Shown: positions 37,734 to 48,257, counted from the first letter of the stretch. The stretch: DNA of 64,000 nt from Pirellulimonas nuda (GCF_007750855.1 NZ_CP036291.1:5306905-5370904), one strand, 5' to 3'. Translations and numbers: made by a program. The notes: a model not told the origin generated them from the letters alone.

Positions 37734-39353
37734 TTAGCGGCGATCTCGTGAAGTTACCGCCTCCCAGGTCTCTCCGACGACGATGTCGTCAACCGCCGTT
37801 GTGGCGTGGTCGGAAGTAACCCTCAAAGTAAGACGCTCCATCCATTCGTCGGTGAAAAACTCTGGACTTACAACCGACCAGGAGTCGGGCTCTCTAGCAC
37901 TCGACAGTTCGTCTTCCGTCACGACCCTAGCAAGAAGCTGATCGGGGCCGTCGCGGTTGCTGATGATCTTTCCAACCAAACAGTAGGTGGTGTCCGCGTC
38001 GAGCTGATACTCGAGACGGGAAAATTGATTGCGACGACTGGCGACTAAGAACGACGAGCACGCCACAAAACGCAAACCCTCTTGATAGTGCGGGGTATCG
38101 GGCGTGCCAGGCTGCCTCAGCACAAGCACCACACTTGTCGCTGCGCGGCTCTTCTTCGTTGGGTCGGTGGCGGAGAAACGGAACTTGCAACTCAGAAAGT
38201 AGATTCCGTCTCTGTCCATCCGCAGCGGACGCTCCAGATCGCGATAAGCCTCAAAGACAGAGTCGCACCGTAGGTGCGTCCCCCATGTTGAGAGTGCGGG
38301 ATCAGTGTCGACGGTTTGCTTTGCTTCGAATTGGGGCGGTAGTCCGTCGATCGTCCAGACACGCTTCCAGCCGGCGCCGCTGGCGGTCTGTCCAGCAATA
38401 GGCTTTTCGTGATCGTAGTCGAAGGGCTCCACCGCTATCAGCTCGTTTTCGTCGTAGACGCGAGGGTGGGTGTCCTCGGTTGTCGCCTCGGTGCGATCGA
38501 AAAACGTCGTCGAGAGTTGCACCTCAGAAGCAGCCCGACCCGTGAACAGCTTTGCCTGACCTGACTCAAGATGATCAACCGCTTGGCTGTCAAGCAACCG
38601 ATGCACTTCGCCCTCCAGCACGTGGATCTCTTCGTGGGTGCCTGCAACCAGCACGGCGTACTCGGTGCCAAAATGCATCAGCTCAGAATTCGGGGTGCTG
38701 AGGGCAAAATGCAGGCCAGAGCCGTCGCTTCGAAACACCACTTGCCCCTTCTCCAGGGTGGCGGAGGAGTCCCCTGTGATGATCAAACGGGCGGGTCCGA
38801 TCAGAGACAACGAACCACCAGAGTCGAAGCGAATGGTAGCCGACCCAGACTCCAACTGAAGCACGCCCGCCGCTAGTCGGCCGCCGACCGATCGACCTTC
38901 GGCAGGGGAGGACCACTCTGCGTCGGTCGCACCAACCAAAGAAGCGACGTACCGCTGCCGCCGAGACGGGTCTTCTCCAGGCGGCGACGACTCGCTCAAT
39001 GCGGGTAGAGCCGTAGTACTGCTACCGAAACTGAACCATGCCGCCGCGATACTCGCGGCTAGCCCCCCGACAACGACCATCAAGGTTCTTGAAGAGATTG
39101 AATGCCCCTTGGTCGCCACCGCTTGGTCCGGCACACACGCTACATCGGCGGACCCAAGCCTCTCCAAGTCGGCAAGTGGCATCCGGTATAGATCGTCGTG
39201 CAGCGCGATAAACTTGCGGTAGAGAGAACGGGCTTCGTCACTGCCGGCAAGCAGTGCGTCTAGCCGAGCGCATTGCTCATCGGTTAGCAAGTCCGCTTCC
39301 AAAGCGGAAAACAGGTCAACGAGCTCAGCGCCATGAGGATCGGAGTGCTTCAT
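37734..39353 (-). CDS. FecR-like membrane regulator (probable anti-sigma partner)
   Basis: 539 residues. The N-terminal ~85 residues are cytoplasmic and helical (LVDLFSALEADLLTDEQCARLDALL), one membrane helix spans about 91-109, and a FecR-type beta domain follows (VGGRLAAGVLQLESGSATIRFDSG, SLIGPARLIITG, KGQVVFRS, FGTEYAVLV, VLEGEVHRL). The C-terminal part (about 310-530) looks like a concanavalin-type carbohydrate-binding domain (DGIYFLSCKFRFSATD, LTLRVTSDHATTAVDDIVVG). The start overlaps the stop of the sigma-factor gene (ATG 39353 with TGA 39352-39350). Known logic: the cytoplasmic part holds the ECF sigma factor until the outer domain senses a ligand. Confidence 0.83.
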   Translation of the reverse strand: MKHSDPHGAELVDLFSALEADLLTDEQCARLDALLAGSDEARSLYRKFIALHDDLYRMPLADLERLGSADVACVPDQAVATKGHSISSRTLMVVVGGLAASIAAAWFSFGSSTTALPALSESSPPGEDPSRRQRYVASLVGATDAEWSSPAEGRSVGGRLAAGVLQLESGSATIRFDSGGSLSLIGPARLIITGDSSATLEKGQVVFRSDGSGLHFALSTPNSELMHFGTEYAVLVAGTHEEIHVLEGEVHRLLDSQAVDHLESGQAKLFTGRAASEVQLSTTFFDRTEATTEDTHPRVYDENELIAVEPFDYDHEKPIAGQTASGAGWKRVWTIDGLPPQFEAKQTVDTDPALSTWGTHLRCDSVFEAYRDLERPLRMDRDGIYFLSCKFRFSATDPTKKSRAATSVVLVLRQPGTPDTPHYQEGLRFVACSSFLVASRRNQFSRLEYQLDADTTYCLVGKIISNRDGPDQLLARVVTEDELSSAREPDSWSVVSPEFFTDEWMERLTLRVTSDHATTAVDDIVVGETWEAVTSRDRR

Positions 39354-39880
39354 CCGGCAGCCTCCTCCCGCGTAGCGGTGTTCTCAATACACGCGAGCAG
39401 GTTCCGGCGGATTCTTGCCAGTTTCTTGTACAGGTTCTTCGCCGTCACTCCCATGGTGCTGGCCACTTCCCGAACGCTCCGGCTCGTCGCATATCTCAAC
39501 TTAATGAGCTCCACGTCCGGCTCGCTTAGCTTCGCCATGCACTGCCTCAACGAATTGAGCCGCGACTCGGCCTCCCTAGGGAACTCCGCAGGCCTGTCTG
39601 CCAGCAGCTCGATAGTTGAGAGGGAGAAGCACCTCCGCTTCGCTGCGCGCCGTCTCCACTCCAGTACTTCATAGTAGGCGAAGCGGCACGCCCAACCGGC
39701 AAAGGGCTGCGCTGGGTCGTACTCGTCGAATTTTCGGAGCATCGCTATCGACGCGTTTTGCATCACATCATCGACGGCGCTCCAGTCGGCCAGCAGCGAC
39801 ATGGCGTAGCGCCGCACCGTCTTCTCGTTCAACGAGAAGAGCCGCACAAACTCATCGGCTGCCTTGAGTGATGCTTCCAT
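39350..39880 (-). CDS. ECF sigma factor (sigma-70 family)
   Basis: 176 residues from ATG 39880. Region 2 lies at about 10-75 (RRYAMSLLADWSAVDDVMQNASIAM, FAGWACRFAYYEVLEWRRR) and region 4 at about 110-165 with a helix-turn-helix (SVREVASTMGVTAKNLYKKLARIRR). There is no region 1 or 3, as in ECF factors of the Rhodopirellula/Verrucomicrobium type. The longer open frame upstream lacks sigma-factor similarity. It is translationally coupled to the FecR-like gene behind it. Which genes it controls is unknown; the adjacent rhamnosidase, sulfatases and PEP-CTERM operon are candidates (inference). Confidence 0.9.
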   Translation of the reverse strand: MEASLKAADEFVRLFSLNEKTVRRYAMSLLADWSAVDDVMQNASIAMLRKFDEYDPAQPFAGWACRFAYYEVLEWRRRAAKRRCFSLSTIELLADRPAEFPREAESRLNSLRQCMAKLSEPDVELIKLRYATSRSVREVASTMGVTAKNLYKKLARIRRNLLACIENTATREEAAG

Positions 39881-40478
39881 CCAAACCCCGCGGTGCAGTT
39901 TTCCGCCGGCGTTGGCGGACCGAACGTTCTTCCGGGCCGGCCGTCCTCGCCGCACTATCTCCGGCTTGTCTTACCGGTCACTAGTATCCGGGCCTCGGGG
40001 GGAATATACCCCCTCTATTCTTGCAAATTCTTGCGACCCCGTTGGGTCAATCCTCCGGTGCGATGCTTGCGTTGCGTTGAATGCCCGTAGCGCCGCGGCG
40101 ATCTTGGGAAGAGTCCCCAAACCGGCGGCGCCGCGCACCCCCCGAACGGCGTATCCGTACGCAACCGGCAAAGCCGACCCACTGGAGTGAGCATGTTCTT
40201 CGTGGGCGGCTCCGGCGGAGCTAGCGGCGAGCCACGAGATGATTCTAAGAAAAAGTTGATTTCGCGAGGGGCAAAACCGACCTATCGCACGGAAATAGGG
40301 TGACACGGTCTTCTCTGACGCGTATCCTACTCCCCACTTCTCTGCCGCCAATTCTCAACTCCCTAGTCTGCGGCGCCAGATAAACTGGCGGCCTTGGCCT
40401 TCGTCGCACCGCGACCTCCGTTTTCAAGTTCTATTCGCGACCACTTGTTATCGACAGTCACCATTAAGGAATCAACCG
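39881..40478. other. Divergent control region between sigma factor and PEP-CTERM operon
   Basis: 598 bp between two divergent transcription units. No coding frame with features was seen. It contains a G-run/C-run near 39995-40012 (GGGGGGAATATACCCCC) and an A+T-rich stretch near 40245 (AAGAAAAAGTTGATTTCG). Both operon promoters should lie here. The gene at 40479 is preceded by TAAGGAA as ribosome-binding site. Confidence 0.5.
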
Positions 40479-42380
40479 ATGATTGAACTAAGACGCTTGC
40501 TAGTTCCGGGAGTTTTCTTCGGCATATTAGCCATCTCCAGCGTCGACGCCTCGACCACGACGCTCGACGGCAGCCCGACGCTGTTCGAAGTCATCAACAT
40601 TGGTGATTTCAACGACGGGACCGCGCAAGGGTGGACCATCAATCCGTTGGGGGGAGGGGTATTCCTGCCCGGCACGGAGCTGCAGAACAACGACCCTGTC
40701 AGCGGAGGCGATCCCACGGTCTCGCTCAACCTGAATAACTCGACCCTCCCGGGCGTCCCTTCTACGGTGACCCTCGGAAGCCTCCCGGGACAGTACGACA
40801 TCGTGCAGTTTCGCCTACGCTTCGACACGTTGCCCGCCGCTGCCATCGCGAACACTGCCGTTGCTGGCGACCAGTTCTTTCTCACCGGAGGGCCGAACGC
40901 ACGAGAACCGTTCTATGTCAACAACGGGACCGGGATACAGGGCGTCGATACGGTCCCAGAGCTCCAGACGGACGGCGCCTACCACACCTACACCATCCAG
41001 CGCGCCCCCACCGACGCCGGCTGGGGCAGCAGCTACAGCGTGGTGCGCATCGACCCGATCAACACGTCCGACGCGGTCGGCACGCTGTTCTCCATCGACG
41101 ACGTCAAGCTGGCCCGCTCCAACGACGTGCAGGCCTTCCCCGCGTTCGTCGAACCCGTGCCGCCCAACTTGATCGCCAACGGCGGCTTCGACGCCCTCAC
41201 CGATCCCACGCCTCCAACCGCTACTGGAGCTTGGAATATCAACGGCTCCAACGGCAACTTCACTTTGTTCCAGGGGCAAACGGTCACGGTAGACAACTGG
41301 GGTGTTCACTTCGACGACCCAAATAACCTAGTCCCCGCGGTCAACGGCGGAGAGCTGAACGGATCTTTCTACCTCGACACGCACCGCCGTGTCGCCGGCG
41401 GCGATGTCACGTTGAATTCTGCGATGGGCTACCTCAACGGTCTCGTCCAGGAAAACATCCTCAGCGGGGTGACGATCGACCCTGCCGCGACCTATGAATT
41501 CTCGTTTGATCTGGGGCAGAACGCGGGCACCAACCAGAGCCAGGCCTCCTTTCAGATCGGGCTGACCGTTGGGACCGGCGCGGACGCCACGAACCCGGCC
41601 AACGCGATTGCGGGCTCGTTGCTCGACGTCACGGACTTTTCAACAGTGCCCAATGCCAAGACCACGAACACCCTCATGGTCAGCGGCGCCGATCTGCTCG
41701 CCGCCCAAAGCAGCGGGCAGGTCAACGTCTTCTTCCAGACGCGCAATCTGGCGGCGATCCCCGGCTTTCCGGGGAGTGTCGCCAGCGGCGACGTTTCGAG
41801 TACCGCCATCGTGTCGCAGGTGATGATCGATAACCTCTCCCTCATCTCCCCAAACGTCTTTCCGGCGGGTGACGTGAACAAGGACGGCGTGGTCGACCAA
41901 GCCGACGTCGATGTCGCCCAGCTCTACCTCGACGGCGACGGCGGCGCCACCGCCGCGGTCCGCCAGAACACGCTGACCGCGGCTGGGAACGCGGCGGCGG
42001 CAGTGCTGGCGGGGCTGAACCTCACAGACTTCGACCTGACCGGCAATGACTTCTTCGACGCCGCCGACGTCGCGGCGATCGCCGCGCTGGCCAACGGCGC
42101 CGGCCTGCCCGGCGACTTCAATAGCGACGGCTTCGTAAATGCCGCTGACTACACCGTCTGGCGCGACAATCTCAATGCACCCGAGTCCGTGCTGCCGCCC
42201 GGCACCGGCGACAACTCCGGATCGGTAGACCCCGGCGACTACACGATTTGGAAGAACAACTTCGGCTCGCCCGCGGTGTCGGGCCTGAGCGCCTCGACTG
42301 CCGCCGTGCCGGAACCGGCTACCGTCGGCATGTTGCTCCTGGCGTGTGCTGCGGCGGCAGTAGCGCGCCGCGTGCGTTGA
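40479..42380 (+). CDS. Secreted dockerin-repeat PEP-CTERM protein
   Basis: 633 residues. Signal peptide [18 protein letters not shown]; then a beta domain beginning [13 protein letters not shown], a second domain from LIANGGFD (carbohydrate-binding-like), a dockerin-type block ([20 protein letters not shown]), two more at the end ([35 protein letters not shown]), and a canonical tail: [19 protein letters not shown]. It is a full-length paralogue of the second half of the protein at 44412-48188. The TAAGGAA site sits before ATG 40479. It is the first gene of a plus-strand operon with DUF1559, lipoprotein and tandem PEP-CTERM genes. Role unknown; surface-exposed polysaccharide binding is inference. 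Confidence 0.85.
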   Translation: MIELRRLLVPGVFFGILAISSVDASTTTLDGSPTLFEVINIGDFNDGTAQGWTINPLGGGVFLPGTELQNNDPVSGGDPTVSLNLNNSTLPGVPSTVTLGSLPGQYDIVQFRLRFDTLPAAAIANTAVAGDQFFLTGGPNAREPFYVNNGTGIQGVDTVPELQTDGAYHTYTIQRAPTDAGWGSSYSVVRIDPINTSDAVGTLFSIDDVKLARSNDVQAFPAFVEPVPPNLIANGGFDALTDPTPPTATGAWNINGSNGNFTLFQGQTVTVDNWGVHFDDPNNLVPAVNGGELNGSFYLDTHRRVAGGDVTLNSAMGYLNGLVQENILSGVTIDPAATYEFSFDLGQNAGTNQSQASFQIGLTVGTGADATNPANAIAGSLLDVTDFSTVPNAKTTNTLMVSGADLLAAQSSGQVNVFFQTRNLAAIPGFPGSVASGDVSSTAIVSQVMIDNLSLISPNVFPAGDVNKDGVVDQADVDVAQLYLDGDGGATAAVRQNTLTAAGNAAAAVLAGLNLTDFDLTGNDFFDAADVAAIAALANGAGLPGDFNSDGFVNAADYTVWRDNLNAPESVLPPGTGDNSGSVDPGDYTIWKNNFGSPAVSGLSASTAAVPEPATVGMLLLACAAAAVARRVR

Positions 42381-42550
42381 CGCGTCACGACGCGGCCCCG
42401 GGCCGTGTGACGCGAGCGGAGCGGCGGGGCAGCGCCGCTCCGCTCTGCTCACCGTTGTCGGCGTCAAAGCCCCCTCGGGAAGGACGGGGCCTGCCGCCTA
42501 AACCCAAGCCGGCCGCGGGCGCAAGTCGCCCTAACCTAGAAGGAGGTAGC

Positions 42551-43684
42551 ATGCATACCACGGGTCGGGTGCGAGTCGATCCGCTGCATTGGGCTCGGAC
42601 CGACCGATCGCGGCGGCCTCGGGCAGCGGCCGCTCGCGGCTTTACGCTCGTCGAGCTGCTTGTTGTGATCGCTATCATCGGCATCCTGGTGGCGCTGCTG
42701 CTGCCGGCGGTGCAAGCGGCGCGCGAAGCGGCGCGGCGGTCGCAGTGCATGAACAACCTCAAGCAGTGTGGGCTGGCCGCACTCAACTACGAGAGCTCGC
42801 GCAAGGCGTATCCGTCCGGGGTCGAGGTCTGGCCCGACGACACGGGCGAGCTCATCCCGGAGGTGGGGTGGACCGCAGCGGGGGCAGCCGCCCGTTCGAA
42901 GGGGAACTGGGCCATCCTAACGCTCCCTTACATGGAGCTGCAGGCGCTCTACGACCAGTACGACTTTTCCAACGGGAACGGCGCCGCGAGCACGACGTCG
43001 GTGGTCCGCGGGGGCTCGTCCAATCACAAGAACTCGTTCACCGTCGTCGAAGCCTATCGCTGCCCCTCGGACACAGGGTCCGCCGACTACACGGGCCAAG
43101 AGGCGGTGGGCTCGTATCGGGGGGTTAGCGGGAGGAAGGAGTGGAACGCGGCCCACTACTGGGGGTACCCCTGGTCCTTGAGAAAAGGAGGCTACCTCAA
43201 TGGGTCGGGGCTGAATCTGGTGACCGATGAGTTCGGGGACAACGCCCAATCCAACGTTAGCCGTAAGAACACACGAGGCATCTACTCGGTGTCGGGGATC
43301 CAAGGGGTCAAGCCCGTCCAGATGAGGCAGGTCACCGACGGCACAAGCAAGACGCTGCTTATCAGCGAGTACCACACGATCAGTGGAACTCTGCCCACCA
43401 GGTGGGGGCTGCCGTTTACGAACGCGACGCTTAGCGAAGTGCAGCACCATTTCGTCACCCGGGGTTTGGCCGACTACAACAAGTGCGTCGAGATGCACCC
43501 CGGCTCGGGCAACGAGGTCGGGGGGGACTGCCGGCGCTCGTTCGCCAGCCTCCACGCGGCGGGCGTGCTGGTGTCGACATTCGCCGATGGGCACGTGGCC
43601 ATCGTGCAGCCCGAGATCGATCCGATCGTCTGGAAGGCGCTCGCGACTTTCGGGGGAGAAGAGATTGTGGAGGCCAACCTATAA
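42551..43684 (+). CDS. DUF1559 protein with prepilin-type leader
   Basis: 377 residues with an excellent ribosome-binding site (AGAAGGAGGT just before ATG 42551). A 30-residue basic leader ends in G/FTLVE, then the hydrophobic pseudopilin helix and [19 protein letters not shown]. Later blocks include [50 protein letters not shown] and [20 protein letters not shown], all typical of DUF1559. Its stop overlaps the next start (TAATG), so it is translationally coupled to the lipoprotein. The same gene pair is present at 20973-22449. Confidence 0.92.
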   Translation: MHTTGRVRVDPLHWARTDRSRRPRAAAARGFTLVELLVVIAIIGILVALLLPAVQAAREAARRSQCMNNLKQCGLAALNYESSRKAYPSGVEVWPDDTGELIPEVGWTAAGAAARSKGNWAILTLPYMELQALYDQYDFSNGNGAASTTSVVRGGSSNHKNSFTVVEAYRCPSDTGSADYTGQEAVGSYRGVSGRKEWNAAHYWGYPWSLRKGGYLNGSGLNLVTDEFGDNAQSNVSRKNTRGIYSVSGIQGVKPVQMRQVTDGTSKTLLISEYHTISGTLPTRWGLPFTNATLSEVQHHFVTRGLADYNKCVEMHPGSGNEVGGDCRRSFASLHAAGVLVSTFADGHVAIVQPEIDPIVWKALATFGGEEIVEANL

Positions 43685-44154
43685 TGACGCCGTCCCCAAT
43701 GCTCCGCCACGCTCTGGCCCGCACCGCACCGGTTGTGGTTGCCTTGCTCGCCGTCGGGTTGTCGGCGGGGTGCTCGAAACCCGACTTTGCTGTCGCTCCG
43801 GTCGCGGGGACCGTCACGCTTGGGGGCGAGCCGCTCGCGGGCGCACTTGTCACCTTTCAGCCCCGTGCGTCGGAGGGGGGCATCCTCGCCGGGCGGCCGT
43901 CGGTCGGCGAGACCGGTCCCGACGGCCGCTACCAGCTTGAGACGTACGACGGGTACGAGGGCGCCGTTGTCGGAACGCATCGCGTCAGCATCTCCACCTT
44001 CCGCAAGAAAGCGGCCGAGGGGGACTCGTCGAGCGTCGTTGTCATCGCCGAAGAGCGGGTGCCCGCGCGTTACAACCGGCAATCCGAGCTGAGCGTGGAG
44101 GTGCCCAGCTCCGGGCTAGGCGATTGCAACTTCGAATTGTCGAGCAACAAGTAA
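43684..44154 (+). CDS. Lipoprotein with carboxypeptidase-regulatory-like domain
   Basis: 156 residues. A typical lipoprotein signal ends in L-S-A-G-C (VVVALLAVGLSAGC). One Ig-like beta domain follows: VAGTVTLGGEPLAGALVTFQP, TGPDGRYQLETYDGYEGAVVGTHRVSIS, and VPARYNRQSELSVEV. Coupled to the upstream DUF1559 gene through TAATG. Probably outer-membrane or surface anchored; the function is unknown. Paralogue of the protein at 20973-21413, with the same place relative to DUF1559. Confidence 0.85.
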   Translation: MTPSPMLRHALARTAPVVVALLAVGLSAGCSKPDFAVAPVAGTVTLGGEPLAGALVTFQPRASEGGILAGRPSVGETGPDGRYQLETYDGYEGAVVGTHRVSISTFRKKAAEGDSSSVVVIAEERVPARYNRQSELSVEVPSSGLGDCNFELSSNK

Positions 44155-44411
44155 CCGCGGCCCACGCCCTCAATGCCGCAGACCGCCGCACGCAGCATCC
44201 AAGCAGGCGGGATCCAAACAGAGGGGCAGAGCACGGTCCGAGTGATCGCGACGACCGCCGCGTAGGTGACGTTCAAGACGCGGGCAAAGGCGGTGGGCAA
44301 CGGGGTGTTGGTCGGCGAACGCCGCTTACGAGTTGCCGCTTTCCGGGCATGGGTGTCGATTGAAACGGATCAAAAACCATACACCTGCCGCCTTAGACGG
44401 CCAGACGCAGC

Positions 44412-47400
44412 ATGCACCACCTTCGATCGTTGGCGGCAGCCCTGCTTTTACTGACAACGCTGGGGGCATTCGCCAGAAACCCAAATGTCGTGGACCTAGG
44501 GCCGGTGGCCCCCGGCGATAGCTCGCTAGCGGTGCGGGCCGTTCCGTGGGGGAGCGTTCCCGGCGACGTCCAGCAGATGGCCTACCAAGGGTCGGACCTC
44601 TACTTCGCCACGCGCGAGGGGCAGGTCTGGCGGTACGACCAGCAGGGCAACCGAGAGGCGACGGCGTTCCTGGACCTCAGCGCCGCGCTGGCCACGCGAT
44701 TCAAGGCGGTCAACAACCCGCTCTCCGTCAGTGCCGGGCTGCGGGGGATCGCCTTCCACCCCGACTTCGCCGAGCCGGGGGCCGCGGGCTTTGGGAAACT
44801 CTTTACCGCACACGCAGAGAATTTTGGCTCCGCGACTCCGGACCACGCGCTCAATCCTGACTGGGACACCGACGGCACAAAGATCGACAGCGCCCTGGTG
44901 GAATGGTCCGTGGACCCACAAACGGGTCGGGTCAATCCGGATTCCGGCCGCGACGTGTACCGTGTGCAGTTCCCGTTCGGCCGTCACCCGGTCCAGCAAA
45001 TTGCCTTCAATCCGGCCGCCAGGCCGGGAGACGCAGACTACGGCAACCTGTACCTCACCTACGGCGACGCCGGCTCCGCCAACAGCGACAACGTCGTAAA
45101 CTTCAACCGTGTCCAGGGCACGGACACCCCCCTGGGGTCCATCGTCAGAATCAACCCGCTGCAGAGCGACGGCGAGCAATTCACCATCCCGTCGGACAAC
45201 CCATTCGTGGGTTCCGGCGATGGCGCGTTGGACGAGATCTACGCTTACGGCTTCCGCCACCCGCAAACGCTCGGCTTCGACCCCCGCGACGGACGGCTGT
45301 TCGCGGCGGACATGGGCCAGAGCAACGTCGAGGAGGTCAACCTGATCGAGCCCGGCGCCAATTACGGCTACGGCACACGTGAAGGGGTCTACGTGTTCAC
45401 CGACCAGGTCAAGGGGAGTACTGCCGTCGACGACAGCCTGCGGGAGGTCCTTCTGGATTCGTCCCAGACGCTCTTCGTCCAGACCGACGCCGACCCCACC
45501 GGCTCGAACCAAACGGTGCTGTCGCGTGTTGCGGACGGGTTCACCTACCCCGTCGCGCAGTTCGACCACAAGAACGGGGGCTCTGGGAATAATAAGATTG
45601 CAGCAGTTGTGGGGGGCTCGGTCTACCGCGGGACATTGGCGGAAGAGCTCTCCGGTCTGTACCTGTTCGGCGACATGGCGAGCGACGCGATCTACTACTC
45701 AGACGCAAGCACATTGACCAACGACCAAGACCCGGCCGCCGTATTCCGGCTGCCGCTTGAGAACGCCGCGGGGCAACCGAGGACGCTGGGCCAGATCGTG
45801 GGCGTGGGCGCCGGGGGGAGGGCAAATTTCCGCTTCGGTCAGGACGCCCACGGCGACGTCTTCGTAATCAGCAAGGCGAATGACACGATCTACCGCCTGG
45901 AAGGAACCCCAAGGCGGCCGGGTGACTACAACGGCGACGGCGCCGTCGATGCTGCCGACTACACCGTGTGGCGCGACGCGTCCGGCTCGCAGCGCGATCT
46001 CTGGGCCGATGGCAACCGCGACTTTGTGGTCGATGGTCTCGACTACCACGTCTGGAGGCAGAACTTCGGCGTCGGGCCCGCGGCGCACGGCGCCGCCGTG
46101 CCCGAGCCCGCGGCGGGCGTTCTGCTTGCGTGGGTCGCCATCGCTGCGGCTGTGTGGCGGCGCCGCGACTGCCTCCGATGGCGCCCGGCTTCCGCAGCGG
46201 CGCTTGGCTGTCTGTCGATGGCGCTGGGGAGCGCCGCCGCACACGGGGCAACGACGACCCTAGATGGCGGTCCGACCCTCTTCGACACGATTGTCATCGG
46301 GGACTTCGACGACGCAACGCGTCAGGGCTGGACCGAGGCCGCAAACGGGCACGCGGGTGGACTTAGTTCGGATGGTGTGCAGCTACGGAACAATGGCCCC
46401 ACCAGCGGCGGCGACGCGCAGGTCTACCTCGACTTGGGCTTGTCAACGCTCCCCGGAGTTCCCACCCAGTTAACGGTCGGCAACCTTCCCGGCCAGTTCG
46501 ACATCGTGCGGTTCGACCTGCGTTTCGACGCGCTTCCAGCGACGCTCGGCACGACCCACCGTGGTGACCAATTCTTGCTCGATGGGGGCCCTAACGCGCG
46601 TGCTGCGTTCTTCGTGAACGATGGCGCCGGAACGCAAGGCGGCCACTTGGCGCCCGAGCTCCCGACGGACGGCCTGTACCATACCTACACGATTCAACGC
46701 GTGCCGACCGATGTGGGTTGGGGAGAGACCTACGGCCGCGTTCGTATCGACCCCATCAACGATTCCAGCTCCAACGGCACGCGGTTCTCCCTAGACAATG
46801 TCAGGCTGGGCCGAAGCAACGCGGTTCAGCCCTTCCCAGAAATACCCCGGCCCGAGTTGATCAAGAACGGGGATTTCAACAGCGTTAGCAACTACGCGAC
46901 CAACACCGTTGGTCACCAGACCAAGGACGTCCGGGTGGGTGGATCGTTCAACGACTTCGCTCCGTTTACCGGCAGCAATGCAGACATCGACCACTGGACC
47001 CACTTCTCGCGGAATGCCGAAGCGCTGGAAGCCGCGGTAGGGAATGTCGGCGTCGTGGACGGCGTCGGTGAACTTGACGGCACCTACTACCTCGACGCGG
47101 TGTGGCTGGTTGGGCCGGGAGATTACCTTTCGGATTCCGGCGGCGGCTACGACCATGGCCTCGTGCAGGAGATCCGTCTCGAATCCGGTTCGATTACCCC
47201 GAGGACAAACTACACCCTCACGGTAGACTTCACCGTGAAGCAGAACACGGGCCAGGGGCCCGGCGGTGGTCACGAGAACGCCGTCGTAGAGATAGGCCTG
47301 ACCGACGGCGGCGGCGCCGCCGCCACGGACCGGGCCAGCGCCTTCGCGTGGGCCTCTTCACCAACGCTCGACAACAACCCCTCTCAGGTGACCTTGCAGG

Positions 47401-48188
47401 TGTCCGGAGCAGACCTGCTGGCCGCATCAGAGTTGAACGTACTCTTCTCGCACGTGAACACGACCCCGATCCCTGGTTTCCCTGGCAGCGTTGACCCGGC
47501 GGATGTTCGCCCCACGCCCCCCAACCTGGTCTCCTCCGTCGTTTTCAACAACGTGTCGCTGCGGCCAAATTCGATGACCGGCGACGTCAACCTAGACGGT
47601 CTGGTGAACCAGGCTGACCTCGACTTGGCTCAGTTGTATTTCGATGGCGATGGAGGCGAGCCGGCGATCGAACGGCAGAACACGCTCTTCAGCGCCGGCA
47701 ACGGGGCCGCGGACGTGCTGGCGTCGCTCAACCTCACCCGTTTCGATTTGTCCGGCGACGACTTTTTCGACGCAGACGACCTCGCGATGCTCAGCAGCCT
47801 GGTGGTTCCTCTACCTGGCGATCTGAATGGCGACGGCGCCGTAGACGCGGCCGACTACACGGTGTGGCGCGACGCGTTTGGCGACGCGGGGGTCGGCTTG
47901 GCCGCGGATGCAAGCGGCAACGGCCTGGTAGACGCGGCCGACTACCAGATCTGGAACGACACCTTTGGCCAGACGCTAGCCGCGGTTGGGCAAACGCCAG
48001 ACGGCACAGCCGTGCCAGAGCCCACCGCCGCGTGCGTGGTCGTGCTCGCGGGCTTGGCGGGCGGCGTCTGCACGCGATGGGTTCGCCGGTTGAACTCTCG
48101 CGTCAATGGAACTTGTGAATGCAACGTGCGCATGGGCGCACGCTTTACTATGGAAAGCACGCTGCAAGATGAGCGTCTGTTGGTGTAG
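44412..48188 (+). CDS. Tandem PEP-CTERM protein: sugar-dehydrogenase-like module plus second cargo
   Basis: 1258 residues in one frame. Signal peptide LAAALLLLTTLGAFA. Module 1 (about 40-500) is a PQQ-dependent glucose/sorbosone dehydrogenase-like beta-propeller (LRGIAFHPDFA, GNLYLTYGDAGSA, DEIYAYGFRHPQTLGFDP, AADMGQSNVEEVNLIEPGAN), then two dockerin-type repeats and a PEP-CTERM tail with VPEP at 563-566 and RRRDCLRWR at 583-591. A second hydrophobic leader (593-610) ending S-A-A-A follows at once. Module 2 is a paralogue of the protein at 40479-42380, with dockerin-type repeats and VPEP at 1201-1204. The final tail is unusually long (about 30 residues after WVRR). An internal GTG (46152) could start module 2 alone; no clear ribosome-binding site precedes it. 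Confidence 0.85.
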   Translation: MHHLRSLAAALLLLTTLGAFARNPNVVDLGPVAPGDSSLAVRAVPWGSVPGDVQQMAYQGSDLYFATREGQVWRYDQQGNREATAFLDLSAALATRFKAVNNPLSVSAGLRGIAFHPDFAEPGAAGFGKLFTAHAENFGSATPDHALNPDWDTDGTKIDSALVEWSVDPQTGRVNPDSGRDVYRVQFPFGRHPVQQIAFNPAARPGDADYGNLYLTYGDAGSANSDNVVNFNRVQGTDTPLGSIVRINPLQSDGEQFTIPSDNPFVGSGDGALDEIYAYGFRHPQTLGFDPRDGRLFAADMGQSNVEEVNLIEPGANYGYGTREGVYVFTDQVKGSTAVDDSLREVLLDSSQTLFVQTDADPTGSNQTVLSRVADGFTYPVAQFDHKNGGSGNNKIAAVVGGSVYRGTLAEELSGLYLFGDMASDAIYYSDASTLTNDQDPAAVFRLPLENAAGQPRTLGQIVGVGAGGRANFRFGQDAHGDVFVISKANDTIYRLEGTPRRPGDYNGDGAVDAADYTVWRDASGSQRDLWADGNRDFVVDGLDYHVWRQNFGVGPAAHGAAVPEPAAGVLLAWVAIAAAVWRRRDCLRWRPASAAALGCLSMALGSAAAHGATTTLDGGPTLFDTIVIGDFDDATRQGWTEAANGHAGGLSSDGVQLRNNGPTSGGDAQVYLDLGLSTLPGVPTQLTVGNLPGQFDIVRFDLRFDALPATLGTTHRGDQFLLDGGPNARAAFFVNDGAGTQGGHLAPELPTDGLYHTYTIQRVPTDVGWGETYGRVRIDPINDSSSNGTRFSLDNVRLGRSNAVQPFPEIPRPELIKNGDFNSVSNYATNTVGHQTKDVRVGGSFNDFAPFTGSNADIDHWTHFSRNAEALEAAVGNVGVVDGVGELDGTYYLDAVWLVGPGDYLSDSGGGYDHGLVQEIRLESGSITPRTNYTLTVDFTVKQNTGQGPGGGHENAVVEIGLTDGGGAAATDRASAFAWASSPTLDNNPSQVTLQVSGADLLAASELNVLFSHVNTTPIPGFPGSVDPADVRPTPPNLVSSVVFNNVSLRPNSMTGDVNLDGLVNQADLDLAQLYFDGDGGEPAIERQNTLFSAGNGAADVLASLNLTRFDLSGDDFFDADDLAMLSSLVVPLPGDLNGDGAVDAADYTVWRDAFGDAGVGLAADASGNGLVDAADYQIWNDTFGQTLAAVGQTPDGTAVPEPTAACVVVLAGLAGGVCTRWVRRLNSRVNGTCECNVRMGARFTMESTLQDERLLV

Positions 48189-48257
48189 GGTCGCCGGCAG
48201 GTTGGCGTCGCGGTTTCGGGTTCGGTAGTATCGAATAATCCCAAGCGGCAGACTCTC

